Assembly: GCA_910585715.1 (NCBI GenBank)
Contig: CAJUEX010000009.1
Location: forward strand, 27,334 to 91,333
Origin: an uncultured Lachnospiraceae bacterium
GTDB lineage: Bacteria > Bacillota > Clostridia > Lachnospirales > Lachnospiraceae
Direction of reading: 5' to 3'
DNA: 64,000 nucleotides
Shown piece after piece: positions 16,170-24,753 of this stretch. Numbering within the stretch: position 1 is the first letter of the stretch; each line of letters begins with the position of its first letter. Under the pieces are notes generated by a model. That model saw only the letters and a program-made list of their open reading frames with translations, had not been told where the DNA came from and did no database searches. Position numbers and translations under genes: made by a program.

Positions 16170-17442
16170 AACGAAATCGGAACAATTATTTGAACAGTCC
16201 GGGAAATGTATTCCCGGAGGCGTCAACAGTCCGGTAAGGGCATATCAGGCAGTAGGTAGCACCCCTGTTTTCATAGAAAGAGCCAAGGGCTCAAAAATAT
16301 ATGATGTGGATGGACGGGAGTATATCGATTATGTCTGTTCCTGGGGTCCCTGTATTCTGGGACATTGTGACAAAGGCGTCATAGAAGCCGTAAAACAGGC
16401 ATGTGACAAAGGGCTGACTTTTGGAGCGCCTACAGAAGCAGAATATGAGTTGGCAATGCTCATAAAAGAATGTATGCCTTCCATGGAAATGACAAGGCTT
16501 GTAAGCTCGGGAACGGAAGCGGTAATGAGCGCTGTCAGGGTTGCAAGAGGCTATACGGGAAGGAAAAAGATTGTAAAGTTCAGAGGGTGCTATCACGGAC
16601 ATTCCGACGGGCTTTTAGTAAAAGCAGGCTCCGGCGCCATGACTCAGGCGGTGCCGGACAGTGCAGGGGTTTTAGAGGATTTTACGAAGCACACGTTGAT
16701 AGCCGAATATAATGGGGAAGCTTCCGTAAAGGAATTGTTTGAAGCGGAAGGAGAGGATATAGCGGCAGTTATTGTGGAACCGGCAGCAGCCAATATGGGA
16801 GTGGTGCCTCCCAAGGAAGGCTTTCTGCAATTTTTAAGAGAGATTACAAAAAAGTATGGTGCTTTGCTTATATTTGATGAGGTCATTACCGGATTCCGGC
16901 TGGCATTGGGAGGAGCACAGGAGTATTATGGAGTGACGCCCGATTTGACCACTCTTGGAAAAATCATCGGGGGAGGGATGCCTATAGGAGCTTATGGAGG
17001 AAAACGGGAAATCATGGAGGTTGTGGCGCCTATAGGTCCTGTTTATCAGGCAGGAACTTTGTCGGGAAATCCGGTTTCCACCGCTGCAGGAATTGCAACC
17101 TTATCTGCATTAAGACAGGGAGGCAGCAGGCTGTATAAGGAGCTGGAGGAAAAAGGGAAAAAACTGGCAGAGGCGGTAAAAGAAGCATTTGGAGACAGAG
17201 TTTGGGTCAACAGGGCAGGCTCTTTGCTGAGTGTGTTCTTTACAGGGGAAAAGGTGACGGATTATCAAAGCGCTGCCTGTTCTGACGGGGAAGAATATGC
17301 AAGGTATTTTCATTATCTGCTGAAACATGGGATATATACGGCGCCTTCCCGGTTTGAGGCTGTGTTTTTATCGGCAGCGCATAGCCATGAGGATTTGGAA
17401 CGGACAATAGAAGTGATAAAAAGGGCAGGAAAGGAATTATAA
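16162..17442 (+). CDS. hemL: Glutamate-1-semialdehyde 2,1-aminomutase
   Basis: A 426-residue PLP enzyme turning glutamate-1-semialdehyde into 5-aminolevulinate. The pyridoxal Lys lies in TLGKIIGGGMPIGAYGG, and VNSPVRAYQAVG, FRGCYHGHSDGLL and IFDEVITGFR are typical. AGGAGG just upstream supports ATG 16162, inside the end of hemB. Together with hemA it supplies 5-aminolevulinate for the operon. No genes after uroporphyrinogen III toward haem are present here, so the product is likely sirohaem or a corrinoid precursor. Confidence 0.95.
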   Translation: MNKTKSEQLFEQSGKCIPGGVNSPVRAYQAVGSTPVFIERAKGSKIYDVDGREYIDYVCSWGPCILGHCDKGVIEAVKQACDKGLTFGAPTEAEYELAMLIKECMPSMEMTRLVSSGTEAVMSAVRVARGYTGRKKIVKFRGCYHGHSDGLLVKAGSGAMTQAVPDSAGVLEDFTKHTLIAEYNGEASVKELFEAEGEDIAAVIVEPAAANMGVVPPKEGFLQFLREITKKYGALLIFDEVITGFRLALGGAQEYYGVTPDLTTLGKIIGGGMPIGAYGGKREIMEVVAPIGPVYQAGTLSGNPVSTAAGIATLSALRQGGSRLYKELEEKGKKLAEAVKEAFGDRVWVNRAGSLLSVFFTGEKVTDYQSAACSDGEEYARYFHYLLKHGIYTAPSRFEAVFLSAAHSHEDLERTIEVIKRAGKEL

Positions 17443-17455
17443 CAGGAGGATGCTT

Positions 17456-18064
17456 ATGAAAAAGAAAATAATTCTGGCAGCATTTGCGGCAGTGCTTACA
17501 GCAGGGATTTTAACAGGCTGCGGCAATAAGGAGAAAGAAATAACGGATGATATGGAAATTATGACAGGCGACAGTCTGGAAATAAATCCGGAGGAAGGGG
17601 AAGCGGAAGAAACAGAGGAGTCAGAAAACGCTGCAGTGGAAATGAAGGGAACTGTTACGGTCTTAGCAGGAGCAACACCCTATGGGGAAATACTGGAACA
17701 GGCAAAGCCTTTGCTGGCAGAAAAGGGCTGGGAGCTGGAAGTGACGATTCAGGACGATTATGTACAGGCGGATGAGGCTGTGGAAAAAGGTGAATTTGAT
17801 GCATGTTACTTACAGACGATTTCCGATTTGGACAGCTTTAACAAAGAAAAGGGAGCCCATTTGGTAAATGCCGCCGAAATCCATTACGGGATGTCTGAGC
17901 CATCCCAATCCTCACAGGCAGACAGTGATGCCAGTATTATTGCGGTAAAAGAAGGGAACCAGGAAAGTGAAGGAATTCAGGCATTGATAGAAGTATTAAA
18001 ATCAGGTGAAATCAGGTCGTTTATAGAAAATACTTATGACGGAGCGATAGTTGCCTGTGAATAG
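17456..18064 (+). CDS. MetQ/NlpA-like substrate-binding lipoprotein lacking its second lobe
   Basis: A 202-residue lipoprotein (lipobox ILTGCG) with an acidic linker, then sequence like MetQ: VLAGATPYGEILEQAKPLL, LAEKGWELEV, DYVQADEAVEKGEFDACYLQ, followed by INAAEIHYGM-like text. MetQ proteins are normally about 270 residues; here the text jumps after HYGM to the C-terminal ASIIAVKEGNQES and FIENTYDGAIVA, so about 90 residues forming most of lobe II are missing. AGGAGG at 17444-17449 favours ATG 17456 over 17450. It ends the tetrapyrrole operon; no permease or ATPase is nearby, so a transport role is doubtful. Confidence 0.85.
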   Translation: MKKKIILAAFAAVLTAGILTGCGNKEKEITDDMEIMTGDSLEINPEEGEAEETEESENAAVEMKGTVTVLAGATPYGEILEQAKPLLAEKGWELEVTIQDDYVQADEAVEKGEFDACYLQTISDLDSFNKEKGAHLVNAAEIHYGMSEPSQSSQADSDASIIAVKEGNQESEGIQALIEVLKSGEIRSFIENTYDGAIVACE

Positions 18065-18106
18065 AAGTAAAAATAAAAAATGAAACAATAAATGAAACAT
18101 AAAATA

Positions 18107-18157
18107 AAAGAAGTCATATAAGGAATATCATGGAACATTCCCTATATGATTTCTTTT
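18107..18157. terminator. Bidirectional terminator between converging genes
   Basis: AAAGAAGTCATATAAGGAAT pairs with ATTCCCTATATGATTTCTTT across a 10-base loop, with A- and T-runs on the two sides. It ends both the tetrapyrrole operon and the large minus-strand gene. Confidence 0.8.
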
Positions 18158-18174
18158 TTTGCTTTCCAGAGCCT

Positions 18175-21168
18175 TTACTGCCGGATTTTCAGCAAACGGG
18201 CTTCCTTAACCTGAAAATTCAGAGGAAATGTTTCCCCGTCTAAGGTGCAGTCTGCCGTAATGGTAATAGAAGAAATCCGATTCAGCAGCCAGTTTGGGTT
18301 CATGCCCATGGGAATTAACAGCTTTCCGTCTTTTATCGTGCAGGTGACGGATTGTATGCGGTTTTTTGCAGTTTCTTCATCAACGCCAAGGGCCTGAAAG
18401 GATACAGTAACGGTTCCGGAAGGAAAATAGATCATGACACCTCCCAGGCCCGCAGGGGCGATTTCCAGATATAGAAAATCGTATTCTGTTCCTGAAAAGT
18501 CCCCCTGACAGCTGTAAGATTCCTGATAAGCAGTGGTTTGCAGGTATTCTAATATATTTTTTTCCCTTATAAACAGGGAAGAGAGAGTTTCCATGGAACT
18601 GCCAAAGGAGCTTGGAACAAGGCCCAAATGATGTCCATATTCCTCTCCGGTGAAATAATCAAGGTAATTATCAGAAGACTGGCTTCCGTAAATCTGTTCA
18701 TATAACCGGGCAGGATAAAAGGCATGGTCTTTCGCCTTATACAGATACCCCTTTTCCCACATCCAGTAATAAAGATAGTAATTGCTTTCTCCATTGATTA
18801 AAAAAATAACAGGCAAGTTCTTTTCTGCCGTTTCCATAATGGCTTTTTGGGCAGCATAGCCCTTTGCAGCGGGAATAAAGCCGGTGGCGCATGCTTTTAC
18901 ATGATTGAAATAGTAAAAGCCTTGTCCGTCAAAGCCCAGATAGGTGGTATCTTCAGCCACGGCACGGCATTTTTGAATGACTTTTTCATAGTCGTTAATG
19001 TAGTGAACCTGGTCGCTGATGAAAAAGCCGGAGCCCAGTCTTTTTGCAGTTTCTTTGGAAATATCCAAATCATCAGCTCTTAAAAATCCTTTGGGAACCG
19101 TATAATAAGTAAACAGCTTGTCACTATCATCCAGCAAAATGTCCGAGCTGCCATTGGGGTACACCCACATATTGGGAAATTTCATATCCTCTACCTTTGT
19201 ATAAAGTATCATGGGCAGAGAAAAGGAAGCTGCCGCAATAAGAAACACAAAAGACCGGGAAAATCTTTTCCCGTAGGAAATCAATAATACCGGAAGAAAC
19301 ATGCCTGAAACGGCAATGAGCACAGGCGCTGTTCTGGATAAAATCATGTTGTAGTCCGCTCTTACCAACGTATAGGAATAAGAGACCGATAACGTGATTG
19401 CTCCTGCAGCCAGACCGAACAGAAGGGAGGGGCAGGAAAGCTTTTTTGTCTTTTTATATACTTTTGCGGAAACCAGAATATATTTTAATAACAGATAAAA
19501 CAAAAGCCATACACCCAGCATGGGCAGAAAAGCCCTTAAACATACATAACACATGTTTTTGGAATTTCCTTCTGATAAAAGGGGAAGGAAATTTGAGGGA
19601 GCAGACTGGCCCAGTAAAGAAATCCCGTCTGCCAGCACTGTTTGAGAGGAATAAGTTAAAGTGTGATTTAATAATTTTGCCAGCAATGGCACAGAAAGGA
19701 CAACCGGAATCAGGCAAAGCAGCCAGCTTATATAGAAAGAAGGTTTTTTCAAATCCGCCTTTAAATCTTTGGACTTAATATAAGTAATGAACTGCCAAAG
19801 CCCCAAAGGAGCCAGTCCCAGCAAAAGGGCGGCGCCAAACAATGGATAGTAAAGTCCCGATAAAAAGCAGCTGAATATATAGGAAGGAAGCCATAAGCCC
19901 TTATTTTCAACAAGCTTTGGAAGGGTCAGAAGAAGAAGGACAGGCAGTACCATGTATTGCCTGTTGTAGCTTGGCAGGGCAAACAGCACTGCCAAGCACA
20001 GAGCCCAATGGGTGCCCGCATGTTTTGCCAGAAGATACATAGTCAGCATTGAGAACAAAACAACTGTTATTGAAATGGAAGGGGAATAATCGGAAACAGT
20101 GCCATTTAAAAAAATATTTTGTATAGTGCCGTTTACCATAGGAAAAAGGCCGGAGACGGGAGTATATTCCGTATACAGCTTTTGTCCCAGTTCAAATACC
20201 TGCTGCCATGGAATCATCTGTTCCCCGTGATGGTGCTGGTCCGGCTGGGCATACATGGGAGCAGCCGAAAAGGAATTATAAATAAAAATCAACACAGGGG
20301 CTGCCATGGAAACCAGCCGGTCTTTTTTCTTCCATAAAGAGAAAACAGACCCTTCAAAAACTAAAAATAATATACCAAAAAATAAATAGTAAAAGGGCGC
20401 ATAAGGAATCCGGATAAGGGTATTTTGGTAAAGATAAGTGTCTACAAGAAATACAACCAGCAAAAAAGGTAATAAAAACTGAAGCAGCACAATGGCGGAA
20501 GAAATCCATTTCTTTTTTTGAAAGAAAATACAGCTTCCTAAAAATAACAGTGAAATAACGAGTGTTACAATATATAAGGCTGTAGTGCTTATATTTCCTT
20601 TTGTGGTAAAATAGCTGATAATTGTAAAAATACTTAGTATGCCGTAATAGGTAAAAAGCACGGTAAGCAGTATTTCCTTATAAATGTCCCGAAAGAAAAT
20701 ATAAGAAAAGGCCAATAGAGCCATGCCGATGAGAAGAGGTATGGAGCAGGTCTGATAAAGTCCGTAGCGTAACAGACAGGGGAGCAGCAACAATATTAAC
20801 TCCGGAGCCATGTATTTGTCAGAAAAGTTCTGAAGGGATTTTTTGCATTTTGAGAAAAAGCAGAGCTGAAAGGATGCTCTTTTGAGTAATAATAAAATAA
20901 GGGATAAAAGAAGGAGTCCAAGGAAAAGCAGGCACCAGAACAGTTGAAGCTCGCCGGATTTGGAAAGCCCGGTAATGGCAGGGTGCTCGATGATAATATC
21001 TGTAAATTTTTCCGTTTTTTCAGAAAGATGCCCCCAGAAATAATAAAAAAGAGCACCGCAAATTCCCGTGGCAATAACAAAAGCCAGAAAAAGTTCCCCG
21101 ATTTCTTTTGAAGCATTGCTTTCTTTCCTGTACAAATCATCCTTTTTATTACGAAACTGTTCCTTCAA
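18175..21168 (-). CDS. Large polytopic membrane protein, GT-C-like
   Basis: A 997-residue protein with more than twelve hydrophobic helices spread over residues 25 to about 680 and a soluble C-terminal domain of about 300 residues. The arrangement resembles GT-C glycosyltransferases that use lipid-linked sugars outside the membrane, but no diagnostic motif lets me name a family. The start is TTG at 21168, supported by GGAGG eight bases upstream. A second large membrane protein of similar character is divergent at 21387, suggesting a shared envelope-polymer role. Confidence 0.8.
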   Translation of the reverse strand: MKEQFRNKKDDLYRKESNASKEIGELFLAFVIATGICGALFYYFWGHLSEKTEKFTDIIIEHPAITGLSKSGELQLFWCLLFLGLLLLSLILLLLKRASFQLCFFSKCKKSLQNFSDKYMAPELILLLLPCLLRYGLYQTCSIPLLIGMALLAFSYIFFRDIYKEILLTVLFTYYGILSIFTIISYFTTKGNISTTALYIVTLVISLLFLGSCIFFQKKKWISSAIVLLQFLLPFLLVVFLVDTYLYQNTLIRIPYAPFYYLFFGILFLVFEGSVFSLWKKKDRLVSMAAPVLIFIYNSFSAAPMYAQPDQHHHGEQMIPWQQVFELGQKLYTEYTPVSGLFPMVNGTIQNIFLNGTVSDYSPSISITVVLFSMLTMYLLAKHAGTHWALCLAVLFALPSYNRQYMVLPVLLLLTLPKLVENKGLWLPSYIFSCFLSGLYYPLFGAALLLGLAPLGLWQFITYIKSKDLKADLKKPSFYISWLLCLIPVVLSVPLLAKLLNHTLTYSSQTVLADGISLLGQSAPSNFLPLLSEGNSKNMCYVCLRAFLPMLGVWLLFYLLLKYILVSAKVYKKTKKLSCPSLLFGLAAGAITLSVSYSYTLVRADYNMILSRTAPVLIAVSGMFLPVLLISYGKRFSRSFVFLIAAASFSLPMILYTKVEDMKFPNMWVYPNGSSDILLDDSDKLFTYYTVPKGFLRADDLDISKETAKRLGSGFFISDQVHYINDYEKVIQKCRAVAEDTTYLGFDGQGFYYFNHVKACATGFIPAAKGYAAQKAIMETAEKNLPVIFLINGESNYYLYYWMWEKGYLYKAKDHAFYPARLYEQIYGSQSSDNYLDYFTGEEYGHHLGLVPSSFGSSMETLSSLFIREKNILEYLQTTAYQESYSCQGDFSGTEYDFLYLEIAPAGLGGVMIYFPSGTVTVSFQALGVDEETAKNRIQSVTCTIKDGKLLIPMGMNPNWLLNRISSITITADCTLDGETFPLNFQVKEARLLKIRQ

Positions 21169-21386
21169 AGCTTTTCCTCCGTTACCGTTTTTCCTGTTTC
21201 TTATCAGTTTTGGCAGATGTAGCAGAAATATAATTCATTTTAGTATATTTTCTGTTTCTTGGCAAGAAACTTAGAAAGTGAATTGTTATAAACGGTTAAG
21301 CAAAAATGCAATGGGGACAATGGGGATTTGACAAATAATTGACTGATAGGTATGATAAGATTATGGAGAAAAAAGGAAAAATTCAA

Positions 21387-22964
21387 ATGGAAAAATTAAT
21401 AAAATACTGTAAGGAAAAAGAAAACATAACAACTGCTATATTTCTATCGGTCAATTTTATTTTGATTGGCGCAATGTGTCTTTTTTTCCTTCTTAAGCCG
21501 GACAATTTAATGCATTCCGATACTACGGCAGAAGTGATTTTATCAAAGCTTCTGGCAGATGAAAACAAACTCATTACAAAAAGCTGGTACTATTCCACGG
21601 AAATCAGGATTGTTTATTCCCAATTGCTTATGATGCCGCTGTTTAAGGTTTTTTCCGATTATCGTCTGGTAAAAACCTTATCCGTATTCATTTTTTATGC
21701 TCTTTTAATAGCGGCATATGTATATGCAGGGAAGAAATATGAATTGAAGAGACCCTGGCTGCTTATGGGGATGACATTTTTATTTACACCATTATCCAAT
21801 GAATATCTGGATATGATGTTCATTGGGTGTTTTTATACCAGTCAGGTAATATGCACCTTTTTGATTTTGGGACTCTTCGTAAAAAAAAGAGAGGACAAAC
21901 ATCCCAAAGCCAGTCTGGTTTTTTTGATAATCTTAAGCTTTCTGCTGGGATTATCCGGTCTTCGGTATCTGGCAAGCCTTTTTATACCTTTTATAATAGC
22001 GTTTGTTATGGTTTTTCTGGAAAAAGAAGACATAAGAAAACTGGAAAAAGAAGAGCTTATGGGCTTTGTTCCCATAGCGGCCTCTTCCTTCAGTGCTTTT
22101 CTTGGTTTTCTTGGCAATAAGCTGTACCTGTCAAAAAACTATTCCTTCGATACCACTTCGGAAGTGGTGTTTGTAGAACTGTCCAAGGTGCCGGAACGGT
22201 TTATGAATTCCCTAAAGCTTATGGTGGAGTTTTTCGGCTATTATCCCGTGGAGGCAGTCAGCGGCAGGGGAATGGTCAATGCTCTGAAATGCTTATTTTT
22301 CTTATTTTTTGCAGCAGTTATTGTTTATCTGTTCAAAAATCGGAAGACTCTTTTAAATAAAAAACAGCAATTGTTATTATATTATTTTCTGGCATGCTTT
22401 CTCATTAACTGGTACATGCTTATTTTCACTGAGGTACTGATGCAGTATCGTTACTGGCTGCCCGTATATGTGGTAGGAGTATTGCTTCTTGGGACTTTTT
22501 TTCAGGTATATCGTCCGGCCAATCAACTAAAAAGACCTGTGCTGATTCTGGCGGCAGCAGTGATAACCCTTAGTTCCCTTTACGGAGAGCTGTGGCAGGA
22601 TGTAAAGTACAATGACTGTGAAAAACGATACGGTTATATGGCATTTTTACAGGAGCAGGGCTATACTTTTGGCTATGCCACTTTTTGGAATTCCAGCGTA
22701 ACGGAATATTTGAGCAACGGAACCATTGAGGTTGGTAATCTGGGAGGAGAAAACGGAGTGGCGGCGCCTTACGAATGGCTTAGTAAAAAAGCATATTATC
22801 AGCCGGGTTATCATGAAGGAAAAACTTTTCTGTTATTGGCGAGAACGGAAGAGGCAGGTATGTTGAAGGGGGATTTTACGGTGATGGAAGATGGGGTAAA
22901 GGTGTATGAGGATGAGTATTATGCGGTTTATGAGGGGGAGGGGATGTATTTGTTTTCGGAGTAG
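21387..22964 (+). CDS. Polytopic membrane protein, GT-C-like
   Basis: A 525-residue protein with about eleven hydrophobic helices and an extracellular C-terminal tail. An early loop contains MHSDTTAEVILSK (acidic, as in the first loop of GT-C glycosyltransferases) but the family is not certain. AAGGA nine bases upstream favours ATG 21387 over in-frame TTG 21339 and ATG 21363. It is divergent from the 997-residue membrane protein. A long inverted repeat begins 14 bases after its stop. Confidence 0.75.
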   Translation: MEKLIKYCKEKENITTAIFLSVNFILIGAMCLFFLLKPDNLMHSDTTAEVILSKLLADENKLITKSWYYSTEIRIVYSQLLMMPLFKVFSDYRLVKTLSVFIFYALLIAAYVYAGKKYELKRPWLLMGMTFLFTPLSNEYLDMMFIGCFYTSQVICTFLILGLFVKKREDKHPKASLVFLIILSFLLGLSGLRYLASLFIPFIIAFVMVFLEKEDIRKLEKEELMGFVPIAASSFSAFLGFLGNKLYLSKNYSFDTTSEVVFVELSKVPERFMNSLKLMVEFFGYYPVEAVSGRGMVNALKCLFFLFFAAVIVYLFKNRKTLLNKKQQLLLYYFLACFLINWYMLIFTEVLMQYRYWLPVYVVGVLLLGTFFQVYRPANQLKRPVLILAAAVITLSSLYGELWQDVKYNDCEKRYGYMAFLQEQGYTFGYATFWNSSVTEYLSNGTIEVGNLGGENGVAAPYEWLSKKAYYQPGYHEGKTFLLLARTEEAGMLKGDFTVMEDGVKVYEDEYYAVYEGEGMYLFSE

Positions 22965-22978
22965 AGGGGGGAGAGGAC

Positions 22979-23220
22979 GCGGCAGAGGGAGGCGGTATGG
23001 TGCTATGGGTTGCTGCGGTGTTTTTGCAGGCGTTTTTCCTAAACAGGCTGATGTGGGTGGTGGTGGCGAACGGGTCGCCCTATAGCGCCTTCCATGGCGC
23101 AATAGGGCTAAAATTGCCGTCCATGGCAATTTTACCCTGGGTATAGAACAGCCTGTTAAGGAAAAATGCCTGCAAAAACAATGCAGCAACCCATAGCACC
23201 ATACCGCCTCCCTCTGCCGC
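22979..23220. repeat. Long inverted-repeat element D with three-hairpin core
   Basis: Arms of 72 bases (22979-23050 and 23149-23220) match at 68 positions. Of the four mismatches two would be G-U pairs on a plus-strand RNA and none would on the other strand. The 98-base core (23051-23148) folds into three neat hairpins: GGCGA/TCGCC, GCCCTAT-A-GCGCC/GGCGC-A-ATAGGGC and AAAATTGCC/GGCAATTTT. The last two have almost identical six-base loops (TTCCAT, GTCCAT). GGACGC stands just left of the arm. No ORF fits it, and its core is unrelated in sequence to the other elements. Confidence 0.85.
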
Positions 23221-23352
23221 TGTTTCTTCTCAGGCTGTACTCTTAGATGGGGGAGTTGGAAAGGGGGATGTTTGCTTTGGAAGGTTTTAGTGGATTGAGC
23301 AAGAGAAAGATTGCTTCTGGAAGGTGTTTCTAAAGGAAGTGTTATTTATAAT

Positions 23353-23429
23353 GCTGCTTATATGAGGTGCTGTTTTATGAGATGTTACTTAAATGAGCTG
23401 TTATTTAAATGAGGCGCTATTTAAAGGGG
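23353..23429. repeat. Five imperfect 14-16-bp tandem repeats
   Basis: Units ending ATGAG follow each other between the two long inverted repeats: GCTGCTTATATGAG, GTGCTGTTTTATGAG, ATGTTACTTAAATGAG, CTGTTATTTAAATGAG, then a diverged GCGCTATTTAAAGGGG. Nothing else is seen in 23221-23441. Confidence 0.5.
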
Positions 23430-23441
23430 TGTCGATAACCA

Positions 23442-23589
23442 GCAGGAGAGGCGGTGGCATATAAAAGTCTTCCGGGCCTTGATGAAGTCGCCAGCACTTA
23501 CGCACCGTACTTTGGTGCGTTAGTACTGCTGCGTCTTCATAGAGCGAGAGCGTGCCAGGAAGACTTTTATATGCCACCGCCTCTCCTGC
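23442..23589. repeat. Long inverted-repeat element C, core in reverse orientation
   Basis: Two perfect 32-base arms (23442-23473, 23558-23589) enclose an 84-base core. Read on the minus strand the core matches the cores of the 45898 and 47388 elements: CACGCTC-CGCTCT, ACGCAGCAG, loop AAAGNAC and GCTGGCGA are shared. Its stems differ from theirs by paired substitutions. GGACGC flanks the right side, which is the 5' side in core orientation, as in element D. It sits 41 bases beyond the stop of the esterase gene at 23631. Confidence 0.88.
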
Positions 23590-23630
23590 GTCCTCCCTCC
23601 ACACCCCCTCATTCTCCCATCTCCGACAAA

Positions 23631-24737
23631 CTACTCATTACTATTAGAACGATAAGTATTATTATAACGAGGATCCTTCATAGAAGGTTCCTTCCCTGTC
23701 TGCGCATACTTCCCGGCCATAGTGCCCGCCTGTTTTCCGATTTTATTGAGCCCTTCCTGGGTAAAGTGCAGCCCATCGCCCTGATAATAGCTTTTATCTA
23801 AACCGGAGGCAATGGTGGAAATCAATACGAAATTTCTGTTTTCCATGCAGATGCTTGTCTGGGCAGCTGCAATACGGTCAAAGGTTTTGGGGGAATTCAT
23901 GTTGTTTCCGATACGGATAATCATGCACTTTTCCACATCTGATTTTTCACGGATACGCCCTAACATAATCATAAGGTGCTGTTTATAAGCAAAAGTGGAA
24001 ATATCATAGGTTGCATCATTTTCCCCTTGGAAAAATACCATATAGCAGTGGCGGACTTTGATGCCCTGCTTTTTTAAGATGCGCTTTGTTTTATTGGCGG
24101 AATTTATCACCTTTTTATAGTAGGAGGTGCTCCACTGGCCAAGGCCGGTTGCGCCTCTTGCAGTATTGGAAGCAACAATCGGAACACCGGTCTGGGTAAA
24201 GTAAGCATTGGCAAAAGCAGAAGCCAGCGTTCCGCCGCTGTCTTTTGTTATCTTTCCTTTTTGCTGTACGCCAAAGGGCTCCCTTAAGGGACTCAACTTA
24301 TTTTTGGTGAAAAGTACTTCATAGCCTGCGCCATCCTTTAATACAGGCGCTTTGGAGGCTTTTCCCACGTTGGTCATATTGCTTTGCCCGGCAAAGATGA
24401 TAATATCCACCTCATCTCTTACTGTAACTTTGCAGGAAATCTTCTTTCCGGCAGTGGTAGTAACTGTAATGCGGGTGGAGCCTGCTTTTTTTCCTTGTAC
24501 CTTTCCTTTTTTGCTCACTGTGGCAATGGAAGGATTGGCGGATGAAAAAGAAGCGGCTTTTCCCTTTTTTGGTAATAAAGAAAAGGTTTCTCCCACTAAT
24601 ATATTTTTGGACGTATAATTAAGTCTGGAAGGAGCAGCCTCAACGGTTTCCGGTAATGCGGATATGGAAGTTCCAAGAGGAGATAAAGCCAAAAGCAGTG
24701 CAATGATTAAAATCCCGAATCCTTTTTTCAATTTCAA
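23631..24737 (-). CDS. Secreted sialate O-acetylesterase-like SGNH hydrolase with Ig-like domain (copy 1)
   Basis: A 368-residue secreted protein: signal peptide (about 1-34), a bacterial Ig-like (BIG2) domain to about 120 (GKAASFSSANPSIATVSKKG), then an SGNH/SASA-type esterase. The nucleophile Ser is in IFAGQSNM; FFQGENDA and DGLHFTQEGL supply the other blocks, with His in the last. It should remove acetyl groups from external glycans. The start is TTG 24737, with AGGAGG upstream. It is a tandem paralogue of the next gene upstream, 16 bases away. Confidence 0.88.
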   Translation of the reverse strand: MKLKKGFGILIIALLLALSPLGTSISALPETVEAAPSRLNYTSKNILVGETFSLLPKKGKAASFSSANPSIATVSKKGKVQGKKAGSTRITVTTTAGKKISCKVTVRDEVDIIIFAGQSNMTNVGKASKAPVLKDGAGYEVLFTKNKLSPLREPFGVQQKGKITKDSGGTLASAFANAYFTQTGVPIVASNTARGATGLGQWSTSYYKKVINSANKTKRILKKQGIKVRHCYMVFFQGENDATYDISTFAYKQHLMIMLGRIREKSDVEKCMIIRIGNNMNSPKTFDRIAAAQTSICMENRNFVLISTIASGLDKSYYQGDGLHFTQEGLNKIGKQAGTMAGKYAQTGKEPSMKDPRYNNTYRSNSNE

Positions 24738-24753
24738 ATTTGTGTCCTCCTGT

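Noticed and set aside
15408..16226. A 272-codon minus-strand frame across hemB
   Set aside because: It lies antisense to a clear enzyme gene and its translation is Cys/His/Phe-rich low-quality sequence typical of shadows.
22979..23589. Long inverted repeats as insertion-sequence ends
   Set aside because: The inner 84-98 bases cannot encode a transposase, no target duplication is visible and arms differ between copies.
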